DNA of 7,151 nucleotides, from NCBI GenBank assembly GCA_044238735.1, contig JBIICS010000142.1, positions 1 to 7,151 of the forward strand. The letters are read 5' to 3'. The stretch is from JBIICS01 sp044238735 (GTDB lineage Bacteria > Bacteroidota > Bacteroidia > UBA4408). A model generated the notes under the pieces. That model was given only the letters and a program-made list of their open reading frames with translations, ran no database searches and had not been told where the DNA came from. A program made the position numbers and the translations under genes. How positions within the stretch are numbered: the first letter of the stretch is position 1; every line of letters starts with the position of its first letter. Below, piece by piece: positions 1 through 6,069 of this stretch.

Positions 1-370
1 CAATAGGAACGGGGCTCTCAAGTTTTGAAACTTCTCGTAAAGTTCCACTTATAACTACTTCATTCAACTGTTTTTCATCTTCTTTTAAAAAGAAATCCAA
101 ATTCAGGTTGTCGGTTATATTAATTTGTTTCCTTTCAGTAATATAACCAAGCGCAGAGATGATTAATGTGTATTTTCCTTTCTTAAGTTCCTTAATTTCA
201 AAAAATCCATTTACATCACATGAATATCCTTTGTTCAATTCTTTAAGAAGGATGCTAGCAAAAGGAATAGCTTCATTTCTATTCTTAGCATAGCCCTTAA
301 CGGTAATGTTCTGAGCCATTCCCATTTTTAGAGTTAATATTAAAGTGAATAGGATATGAATAGATTTCAT
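1..370 (-). CDS. TonB-dependent outer-membrane receptor, N-terminal part (partial)
   Basis: The reading frame starts at ATG 370 on the minus strand and stays open to the window edge, giving 123 residues. Residues 1-19 are a signal peptide (MKS, a hydrophobic stretch, then MGMA before Q20) with no lipobox cysteine. Residues 21-97 fit a carboxypeptidase-D-regulatory-like beta-sandwich: VKGYAKNRNEAIPFASILLK, then a DVNGFFEIKELKKGKYTL core and SALGYI. This domain precedes the plug in many Bacteroidota receptors. Residues 104-110 (EVVISGT) look like the TonB box and VSKLESPVPI begins the plug; the barrel lies outside the window. The family imports metal chelates, cobalamin or glycans across the outer membrane using TonB energy. 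The substrate cannot be read from this part, but the divergent DtxR-like repressor and the operator between the genes suggest a metal or metal chelate (inference). The family call is secure; the substrate is not. Confidence 0.9.
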   Translation of the reverse strand, partial: MKSIHILFTLILTLKMGMAQNITVKGYAKNRNEAIPFASILLKELNKGYSCDVNGFFEIKELKKGKYTLIISALGYITERKQINITDNLNLDFFLKEDEKQLNEVVISGTLREVSKLESPVPI

Positions 371-376
371 GTAGTG

Positions 377-407
377 CAAAACTATAAAAGTTAGGTTAAT
401 CTAACAA
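377..407 (-). promoter_or_regulatory. Bacteroidota-type promoter of the TonB receptor gene
   Basis: On the minus strand, TAGTTTTG (plus 377-384) matches the -7 consensus TAnnTTTG. A TTG -33 element lies at plus 405-407, exactly 20 nt upstream, which is within the usual spacing. Transcription would begin around 371-374, only a few bases before the ATG at 370, so the mRNA would be leaderless or nearly so. The 16-bp near-palindrome at 390-405 fills the spacer, so a bound repressor would block sigma-factor contact. This is a motif match only. Confidence 0.6.
390..405. promoter_or_regulatory. Putative DtxR/MntR-type operator
   Basis: GTTAGGTTAATCTAAC is a near-perfect dyad: 7 of 8 base pairs match, the exception being G395 against T400. 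It contains TTAGGTTA followed two bases later by CTAAC, which agrees at 13 of 19 positions with the DtxR/IdeR iron-box consensus TTAGGTTAGSCTAACCTAA as I recall it. The dyad axis is shifted relative to that 19-mer. It lies between the -33 and -7 elements of the receptor promoter and about 20 bp upstream of the regulator's -7 element. The adjacent gene encodes a DtxR-family protein, so it is the natural candidate ligand. Binding is inferred. Confidence 0.6.
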
Positions 408-425
408 TTATTTTTAGAATATTAT

Positions 426-433
426 TATATTTG
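426..433 (+). promoter_or_regulatory. -7 element of the dtxR-like gene
   Basis: TATATTTG matches TAnnTTTG exactly. Its last base lies 3 nt before the ATG at 437, so transcription would start at or next to that ATG and produce a leaderless mRNA. No good TTG -33 element is seen 19-23 nt upstream. That stretch instead overlaps the right half of the near-palindrome at 390-405, which would allow autoregulation. Confidence 0.45.
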
Positions 434-436
434 TAT

Positions 437-1099
437 ATGCTTTCAGTTACAGAAGAAAATTATTTAAAGGCTATTTATCATATTTCGCATCAGGATGATT
501 CTGTAAATGTAGTAGGTACAAACGAATTGGCTTCTCGTTTAAATTTAAAGCCGGCTACGGTAAACGATATGCTCAAAAAATTAAAGGAGAAGAAGCTGGT
601 TAAATATGAGAAATATGGTAAAATAGAACTTACTTCAATTGGTTCAAAAACCGCGTTGTATTTAGTTCGAAAGCATCGTTTATGGGAAACTTTTTTGGTT
701 AGCAAGCTACGGTTTAACTGGGATGAGGTACATGAAATTGCGGAACAATTGGAGCATGTAAATTCTGCTAAATTAATTGAACGACTGGATGAGTTCTTGC
801 TTTATCCATTGTTTGATCCTCATGGTGACCCGATTCCGGATTCCAAAGGCAAAATCCATAAAAGCAGTTTTATAAAATTATCAAATGCTAAATTCAAAAA
901 ACATTACAAGGTTATGGGGGTTAGAGATCATTCTACTTTGTTTTTAAAATACTTAGAGAAAAATAATTTCGTTATTGGTACTTCATTTCAGGTTATCTCG
1001 ATGGAAGATTTTGATGGATCTTTTCAAATTAAAACACGTTCTGGTCAATTTACAGTTAGTAACAAAGCGGCCGATTTTATTATTGTTGAAGAAGTGTGA
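437..1099 (+). CDS. DtxR/MntR-family metal-dependent transcriptional repressor
   Basis: This is a 220-residue cytoplasmic repressor that binds DNA when loaded with Fe2+ or Mn2+. Residues 1-65 form a winged helix-turn-helix (TEENYLKAIY helix 1, ATVNDMLKKLKEK recognition helix, wing near KYEKYGKIELT). Residues 70-135 are the dimerisation and metal domain with RKHRL, VHEIAEQLEHV and the typical DPHGDPIP. About 145-220 is an SH3/FeoA-like C-terminal domain, so the architecture is the long DtxR/IdeR type. Ligand candidates are His80, Glu84, His99, Glu103, Glu106 and His107. The DtxR Cys102 position is Glu103 here, as in MntR, and the Met10/Asp8 position is Asn8. An upstream in-frame TTG at 431 was rejected: it lies inside the promoter element, and family alignment begins at LSVTEENYL. 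The stop is 1 bp from the stop of the convergent ubiD-like gene. The likely target is the receptor promoter; metal identity is uncertain. Confidence 0.9.
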   Translation: MLSVTEENYLKAIYHISHQDDSVNVVGTNELASRLNLKPATVNDMLKKLKEKKLVKYEKYGKIELTSIGSKTALYLVRKHRLWETFLVSKLRFNWDEVHEIAEQLEHVNSAKLIERLDEFLLYPLFDPHGDPIPDSKGKIHKSSFIKLSNAKFKKHYKVMGVRDHSTLFLKYLEKNNFVIGTSFQVISMEDFDGSFQIKTRSGQFTVSNKAADFIIVEEV

Positions 1100-1100
1100 T

Positions 1101-2930
1101 TTATTTAGAATTTGTAAAGTACTTATCCATTAATCTGTCCGTTCTCTTTTCTACTTCCGGATCCAACATCAGGGCAGGAGCATGGTGAGGTTTAACTCGC
1201 GCATCAATAATAAAGGGACCTTTACAGCCCCAATGTTTGTCGTTTATAAATTCGTTTACACCGCTTATGTCAGTTGAAGGGTTACTTCTGGTAAAGGTTA
1301 CCCATAGCCAGTTGTTTAAAGTTTGTGATGTAAAATCAGCATCGTCGCACAATACAATAAGCGCCACTTGTTCATTATTATTGTTTATATTTTTAAGTGA
1401 TGTGCTTATACTAAGATACTCCTGTTTGGCTTTTTCTTTGTTTGAATATTTAGGACCTTTTATGGCAATTACACCGGGGATGCATAGTTTTCCACCTTCA
1501 AATTCTAAAGGAAGATTTAAGTCATTTAAAGAACTTTTAATTAATTCTCTTTTCTTTTCACCAGCCGCAGCTATAACCACTTTACTGCCTTCATTTAAAC
1601 CTTCGCCACTGTAATCCAATGTATCCATACTGGTTTTGGTATAAAAATGTAAGTCTCTTTCAAAATCTATTCGCTCAAACACAAACTCAAAATACTTTAC
1701 AATATCATGTGTGCTTATTTTATTTTGAGCGTCGGCACAGATAAATAAATATTTGGCAAGCGACATTTGTCCTTTTCCGAATATGTGATTTGCAATAGTC
1801 AAAATTTCCGAAGGTCTGGTGTCATTTAAATAGGGTGTATAACGTTCCTGACCAACGGCTAATAGCAGTGGGTGAACTCCTGCTGCGTCAACCGCATTTA
1901 CTTCTTTTAATCCGGGTATTTCATTCGGTATAGCATTCCCGGTAATCTCATGTATTAAGGCTCCAAAGCTGGTGTCCTCCTGTGGTGGCCTTCCAACAAC
2001 AGTAAATGGCCATATGGCATTTGGTTTATGGTACACCTTTTCAACATGCATTAAAGGGAAAGGATGTTTTAAACTGTAATATCCCAGGTGATCACCAAAC
2101 GGTCCTTCGGGTTTATTTTCACCTGGATTTACATATCCTGTAATCACAAAATCGCAATCGGCGCCAAGTGTATAACCGTTATGATTTAAATAATGAAATC
2201 TTCTTCCTCCTAATGCGCCGGCAAACGTAACTTCGGCCATTCCTTCTGGTAATGGCATTACGGCGCTGAATGTTAAAGAAGGTGGTCCGCCTAACATAAT
2301 ACTTACCTTTAAAGGCTGCCCTTTGTTGTTAGATTTGGTTTGATGAACTCCTATACCTCTGTGTAGTTGATAATGTAGTCCTATTTCTTTATTGTCAACA
2401 TAATCATTTCCACCTAACTGAATTCGGTACATGCCAATATTGGAATTCATTACACCAAGCTGTTCAATGTCTTCTGTGTAAACAATGGGGAGGGTAACAA
2501 AAGGTCCGCCATCTTCTTTCCAGTTTACAATTGCTGGAATATCGGTAATGTTGCAGGTATTACGTAATATAGGGCCATTTCGTACTTTCTTAGGCAGAGC
2601 ATTCCAGGCCGTTTTAATTAAGCCAATATTTTTAAAAGGTTGTTTTAAGGCATTTACGGGATTAATCTTTAAATCAATTAATCGTTTCACGTCCTCTATT
2701 TGATGACGGAAAATAAATTTACTGCGATCAAGTGTCCCGAATAAATTAGATACAGCTTTAAACTTGCTTCCCTTAACATTTTCAAAAAGGAGGGCAGGCC
2801 CCTGAGCCTCATATACCCGTAAATGTAAAGAAGCCATTTCCAGATAAGGATCTATCTCCTCTTTGATTCTTATTAAATGACCATTCGATTCTAAATCGTT
2901 AATACATGATTCGAGTGATTTATAGCTCAT
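1101..2930 (-). CDS. UbiD-family prenylated-FMN-dependent decarboxylase
   Basis: This is a 609-residue member of the UbiD/FDC family, enzymes that reversibly decarboxylate aromatic or unsaturated acids using prenylated FMN made by UbiX (no ubiX is in the window). Family marks: N164 and R169 in NIGMYR, H186/H190 in LHYQLHRGIGVH, E233 in EGMAEVTFAGAL, and the signature EGPFGDH at 275-281. E275 and D280 occupy the positions of the catalytic acid pair, and the N164-R169 spacing equals that of fungal Fdc1 (from memory). The C-terminal LCDDADF...WLWVTFTRSNPSTD at 527-554 matches the conserved UbiD end. At 609 residues it is longer than the 490-500 of E. coli UbiD. Long forms in Bacteroidota are often named menaquinone biosynthesis decarboxylases; that role is plausible but not shown here. 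It lies 11 bp downstream of the nucleoside phosphorylase gene, so the two are probably co-transcribed. Confidence 0.9.
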   Translation of the reverse strand: MSYKSLESCINDLESNGHLIRIKEEIDPYLEMASLHLRVYEAQGPALLFENVKGSKFKAVSNLFGTLDRSKFIFRHQIEDVKRLIDLKINPVNALKQPFKNIGLIKTAWNALPKKVRNGPILRNTCNITDIPAIVNWKEDGGPFVTLPIVYTEDIEQLGVMNSNIGMYRIQLGGNDYVDNKEIGLHYQLHRGIGVHQTKSNNKGQPLKVSIMLGGPPSLTFSAVMPLPEGMAEVTFAGALGGRRFHYLNHNGYTLGADCDFVITGYVNPGENKPEGPFGDHLGYYSLKHPFPLMHVEKVYHKPNAIWPFTVVGRPPQEDTSFGALIHEITGNAIPNEIPGLKEVNAVDAAGVHPLLLAVGQERYTPYLNDTRPSEILTIANHIFGKGQMSLAKYLFICADAQNKISTHDIVKYFEFVFERIDFERDLHFYTKTSMDTLDYSGEGLNEGSKVVIAAAGEKKRELIKSSLNDLNLPLEFEGGKLCIPGVIAIKGPKYSNKEKAKQEYLSISTSLKNINNNNEQVALIVLCDDADFTSQTLNNWLWVTFTRSNPSTDISGVNEFINDKHWGCKGPFIIDARVKPHHAPALMLDPEVEKRTDRLMDKYFTNSK

Positions 2931-2941
2931 AAAAAGTTGTT

Positions 2942-3817
2942 TTATAATTCAACAATTCTGTCTAACGTTAGTTTAATCATCTTTTCAACACTTTTTTTAT
3001 AGTCTTTGCTAAATTTCTTTTGAAGGCGATTGGCAACAATTGTGCAGATGGTAAGTGTATTATGACCTAACATTTGGCCTAAACCATATAAAGCAGATGT
3101 TTCCATCTCGAAGTTGGTAATACGATGACCGTTATGCTTAAATGTGGTCATAATACTATTAATATCGTTTACCTGTGTATCTAATCTCAATATTCTGCCC
3201 TGTGGCGCATAAAAACCAGAAGCTGTAGCTGTAACACCTTTAATTAGGTCGTGGGCAATACCATTTAATAATTCTGGGGAAGCAGCAACAGAATAAGGCT
3301 GATTTAAATGTTTTTCCCATTTGGCATGCTTAATAAATGCTTTCGACATTTTAAAATCGTTAACCTTGGGTGCATCTTTATAGAAATGTAATAATCCATC
3401 GAATCCCATTCCGTAAGAACTGGCTACAAAAGAATCAACAGGTATGTCCTTTTGTAAGGCACCCGAAGTTCCCAAGCGAATGATATTTAATTTACGGTGT
3501 TTCTTTGATGGAATCCTTTTGTTTAAGTCAATATTTACAGCCGCATCCAGTTCGTTTAAAACAATATCAATATTGTCGGTGCCTATACCTGTACTTAGTG
3601 CGGTAATACGTTTGCCTTTGTACAATCCAGTATGGGTTACAAATTCTCTGTTTTGAATTTTAAATTCAACTTTTGAAAAGTTTTTGGAGATGCTTTCTAC
3701 TCTTCCCTGATCGCCTACTACAATTATATAATCAGCAATGTTTTCAGGCTTTAATTTTAAATGATAAACACTTCCATCCGGATTTAATACTAATTCTGAT
3801 TCGGCAATTTTTTTCAT
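2942..3817 (-). CDS. Nucleoside phosphorylase, uridine-phosphorylase-like
   Basis: This 291-residue cytoplasmic enzyme belongs to the PNP/UDP phosphorylase superfamily, which splits nucleosides with phosphate into a free base and ribose-1-phosphate for salvage. Landmarks: VVGDQGRVESI (Arg39, a phosphate-binding position), LSTGIGTDN at 75-82 (phosphate loop), IRLGTSGALQ with Arg114, and NFEMETSALY at 235-244 with the ribose-binding Met238/Glu239. SGFYAPQGR places Gln206 and Arg208 with the Q-x-R spacing that E. coli Udp uses to recognise uracil, which favours uridine over purine nucleosides. It is somewhat longer than Udp (253 residues), with an insertion near 100-110 and an N-terminal extension. 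It is the first gene of an apparent two-gene operon with the UbiD-like decarboxylase. No Shine-Dalgarno or clear TAnnTTTG element was seen upstream. Alternatives within the superfamily (purine nucleosidase, futalosine hydrolase) look less likely because of the Q-x-R motif. Confidence 0.87.
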   Translation of the reverse strand: MKKIAESELVLNPDGSVYHLKLKPENIADYIIVVGDQGRVESISKNFSKVEFKIQNREFVTHTGLYKGKRITALSTGIGTDNIDIVLNELDAAVNIDLNKRIPSKKHRKLNIIRLGTSGALQKDIPVDSFVASSYGMGFDGLLHFYKDAPKVNDFKMSKAFIKHAKWEKHLNQPYSVAASPELLNGIAHDLIKGVTATASGFYAPQGRILRLDTQVNDINSIMTTFKHNGHRITNFEMETSALYGLGQMLGHNTLTICTIVANRLQKKFSKDYKKSVEKMIKLTLDRIVEL

Positions 3818-3957
3818 TACTTTAACTTTAACAATCAGTTTATTTTATTGTTTAATAATAGTTATTTCAGAGATAAACTAATCTTTAAAATTAACGAAAT
3901 ATATAGCTTATATTCGATTAATTAAACCTTATATCGCTAATTATCGTTTAGGAAACA
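3818..3957. other. Divergent AT-rich intergenic region
   Basis: This 140-bp spacer separates the divergent nucleoside phosphorylase and T9SS-cargo genes and must hold both promoters. It is strongly AT-rich and contains short self-complementary stretches (ATATAGCTTATAT near 3900, TTAATTAA near 3920). I found no TAnnTTTG element on either strand, so promoter positions are not assigned. Confidence 0.5.
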
Positions 3958-4647
3958 ATGAAATCTGTATTTATTCTATTGCTATTAATGTTGGTTATAA
4001 AACTAAATGTTTTTGCTCAATCTACTCGCTATTTTGAATTTACCACTTCTTGTGGTCATGGAAATTGGCAGGATACGAGTTTTATTGCCGCTACCAACAA
4101 CCAATCGGTTATAGATTTTGTAATGTTAAATTTATCCAGACCAATGGAGGAAAGAAATTTTATAAATGGTCCAATTGCCCCGGGTTCAGATGGTTATAAT
4201 CATAATGCATCTCATTGGTTTAAATGGCATTTTATTAGCAATCAATGGAATTTGGTGGAGTTTGCTATTGAAGTTTGCGATGGATGCCCATATACTGATG
4301 TTGATGCCGATACTGCTTATTGGATCCGTAATATTGGTCAGTTTTGTCCATGGAGTGGAAGACCCGTAAGAGAAGTTTTTTTAACAGGTATCAATTCGGA
4401 GGTTATTAATAATTTGGGTTTTAATGTTTATCCAAATCCTTCTTCAGTTCATATTAATTTAGGAAAGAACCTGCCTGAAAATACCGAAGTAATTATTTTT
4501 AATCTTTCTGGAGTAGAAGTCTTAAGGAAACAAATAAGTAACAATGAACCAATTGAAATTCATGAATTAAAAAATGGTATTTACTTCGTCAGGTATTGGG
4601 ATGGTAAAACAATTTTTTCTCAGAAATTTTGTGTTCTTAAAAGTTAG
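3958..4647 (+). CDS. Secreted BP74-like protein with T9SS C-terminal sorting domain
   Basis: The product is 229 residues. Residues 1-20 are a classical signal peptide (MKSVFILLLLMLV to VFA, cleavage before Gln21). Residues 24-140 form a compact domain with RYFEFTT, HWFKWHF, VEFAIEVCDGCPYTDVDADTAYWI, GQFCPWSGRPVREV. This resembles the N-terminal domain of Dictyostelium calmodulin-binding protein BP74 and its bacterial relatives (recognised by pattern and recalled, not searched). Cysteines at 32, 107, 110 and 130 could form disulfides after export. Residues 152-229 are a type A T9SS sorting domain: NLGFNVYPNPSS, EVIIFNLSGVEVLR, ELKNGIYFVRYWDGK, SQKFCVL. The protein should therefore cross the outer membrane through the type IX system and be released or surface-anchored. 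It stands alone, divergent from the phosphorylase and convergent with the rlmD-like gene (7-bp gap). Its biochemical function is unknown. Confidence 0.85.
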   Translation: MKSVFILLLLMLVIKLNVFAQSTRYFEFTTSCGHGNWQDTSFIAATNNQSVIDFVMLNLSRPMEERNFINGPIAPGSDGYNHNASHWFKWHFISNQWNLVEFAIEVCDGCPYTDVDADTAYWIRNIGQFCPWSGRPVREVFLTGINSEVINNLGFNVYPNPSSVHINLGKNLPENTEVIIFNLSGVEVLRKQISNNEPIEIHELKNGIYFVRYWDGKTIFSQKFCVLKS

Positions 4648-4671
4648 TTAACCTTTATTTTAATACTAACT
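4642..4671. terminator. Possible weak bidirectional terminator between convergent genes
   Basis: AGTTAGT (4642-4648) and ACTAACT (4665-4671) form a perfect 7-bp stem around a 16-nt T-rich loop, spanning the stop codons of both convergent genes. The stem is AT-rich and the loop large, so it is marginal as an intrinsic terminator. Its position between two converging genes is the main argument. Confidence 0.3.
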
Positions 4672-6067
4672 GCAAAACATTCTCCACATGCTGTGTATGC
4701 GGAAACATGTCAACTGCACGACTTTTGGTTATCCGGTAATAAGGTTCAAGTAGGGCAATATCTCTGGCTTGTGTAGCCGGATTGCAACTTACATAAACAA
4801 TACGTTTGGGTTTAATTTCAATAATTCTGTTGATTACACTTTCGTGCATACCTGCTCTTGGCGGATCGGTAATGATGACATCTGGTTTACCATTGGCTTC
4901 TACAAATTCAGCAGTTAAAACATCTTTCATATCGCCAGCGTAAAACACAGTATTTGAAATATTATTAAGTCTCGAGTTTTCACGGGCATCAATTATAGCA
5001 TCTTCAACATATTCAATTCCCACTACTTTTTTGGCTTTTGGTGCCATGTAGTTGGCTATAGTTCCGGTTCCGGTATATAAGTCGTAAACTAATTCGTTTC
5101 CGGTTAGCTCGGCATAATCGCAGGCAATGGAATAAAGGGTATGCGTTTGTTTAGGATTGGTTTGAAAGAATGATTTGGGGTGAATTTTAAATTTTAGTCC
5201 GTTTAATGTTTCAATTAAATGCGGAACGCCATGGTAGAGTTTTAAATCAAGATCAAATATGGTGTCGTTGCGTTTAGGGTTTATTACATAAAAAAGGCTT
5301 ACCACCTTTGGGAAATTAGCCTTAATATGTTCCATTAGGGCATTTATTTTCACTTCTTCATTTTGATGGAAGGCCACAATAACCATCCATTCGTCGTTTA
5401 AGTTATTGCGAATAATAAGAGATCTTAATAATCCTTCTTGTTGTTTTAAGTCGAAAAAACTAAAGTTGTTTTTTAAAGCAAATTCGTAAACCGAATTTCT
5501 GATTTCATTTGAATATTCGGGTTGTAGTTTACAGTCCACCACATTAAAGATTTTATCAAACCTGCCCGGTATATGGAATCCAAGGGCATTTAAATTAAGT
5601 TCTTTTCCATTTTCCTGTTCTTCTCTTTCAAAATCATACAACCATCGTTTATTGGTAAATCCATAATCCAGTTTATTTCGATAATAAAAAATTTCGGAGC
5701 TGGGAGCAATGGGTTCAATAGTTTCAATTGGTGCTTTACCAATTCGGGTTAAACTATCAAGAGCATGTTTTTCCTTGTATTTAACCTGCTCGCTGTATTC
5801 AAAATTTTGCCACTTACAACCTCCGCAATCGTTAAAATGACTGCATTTCGGTTCTATTCGATAATCACTTTTTTTACGAATGTTGATGGTTTTACCCTCG
5901 GCAAAATTTTTCTTTTTATGTGTTAACTGAACGTCAATAATATCTCCAGGTACAGCCTTTGGAACAAAAACAACCATTCCTTCTGTTTTACCAATAGCCT
6001 GTCCTTCGCTTCCGGTATCAATTATTTCAAGGTTTTCAATTATTGGTAAAATCTTCTTTTTTCTCAT
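4655..6067 (-). CDS. rlmD: 23S rRNA (uracil-C5)-methyltransferase, RlmD-like
   Basis: This 470-residue enzyme of the TrmA/RlmD/RlmC family transfers methyl from S-adenosylmethionine to C5 of a uracil in RNA, most likely U1939 of 23S rRNA. Residues 1-65 form an N-terminal TRAM (OB-fold RNA-binding) domain (LEIIDTGSEGQAIGKTEGMV, VPGDIIDVQL). Cys75, Cys81 and Cys84 (C-x5-C-x2-C) with Cys179 match the RlmD [4Fe-4S] ligands, a feature that separates it from TrmA. The methyltransferase domain has SFFQTNPKQT (Gln302), the SAM loop YDLYTGTGTIA (328-338), ITDPPRAGM (Asp401), the nucleophile Cys428 in YVSCNPATQARD, and the general base Glu462 in HVENVLQL. All key residues are present. It is the second gene of a tight pair, starting 2 bp after the stop of the 188-residue gene. 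Site specificity within the RlmC/RlmD group is inferred, since Bacteroidota copies can differ in target. Confidence 0.92.
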   Translation of the reverse strand: MRKKKILPIIENLEIIDTGSEGQAIGKTEGMVVFVPKAVPGDIIDVQLTHKKKNFAEGKTINIRKKSDYRIEPKCSHFNDCGGCKWQNFEYSEQVKYKEKHALDSLTRIGKAPIETIEPIAPSSEIFYYRNKLDYGFTNKRWLYDFEREEQENGKELNLNALGFHIPGRFDKIFNVVDCKLQPEYSNEIRNSVYEFALKNNFSFFDLKQQEGLLRSLIIRNNLNDEWMVIVAFHQNEEVKINALMEHIKANFPKVVSLFYVINPKRNDTIFDLDLKLYHGVPHLIETLNGLKFKIHPKSFFQTNPKQTHTLYSIACDYAELTGNELVYDLYTGTGTIANYMAPKAKKVVGIEYVEDAIIDARENSRLNNISNTVFYAGDMKDVLTAEFVEANGKPDVIITDPPRAGMHESVINRIIEIKPKRIVYVSCNPATQARDIALLEPYYRITKSRAVDMFPHTQHVENVLQLVLK

Positions 6068-6069
6068 AA

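Noticed and set aside
1..370. Lipoprotein or SusD-like product
   Set aside because: There is no lipobox cysteine. The carboxypeptidase-regulatory-like domain followed by a TonB box and plug start indicates a TonB-dependent receptor.
431..436. TTG at 431 as the start of the DtxR-like protein
   Set aside because: The TTG is part of the TAnnTTTG promoter element, and the family's N-terminus aligns with the ATG at 437.
1237..1614. A 125-codon plus-strand open frame
   Set aside because: It lies wholly antisense to the well-supported UbiD-family gene and shows no family resemblance.
2942..3817. Futalosine hydrolase (MqnB) to pair with the UbiD-like enzyme
   Set aside because: Length and the Q-x-R uracil-recognition motif fit uridine phosphorylase better.
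3890..3957. Promoter or operator from short palindromes such as ATATAGCTTATAT and TTAATTAA
   Set aside because: These are expected by chance in sequence this AT-rich and do not sit with any TAnnTTTG element.
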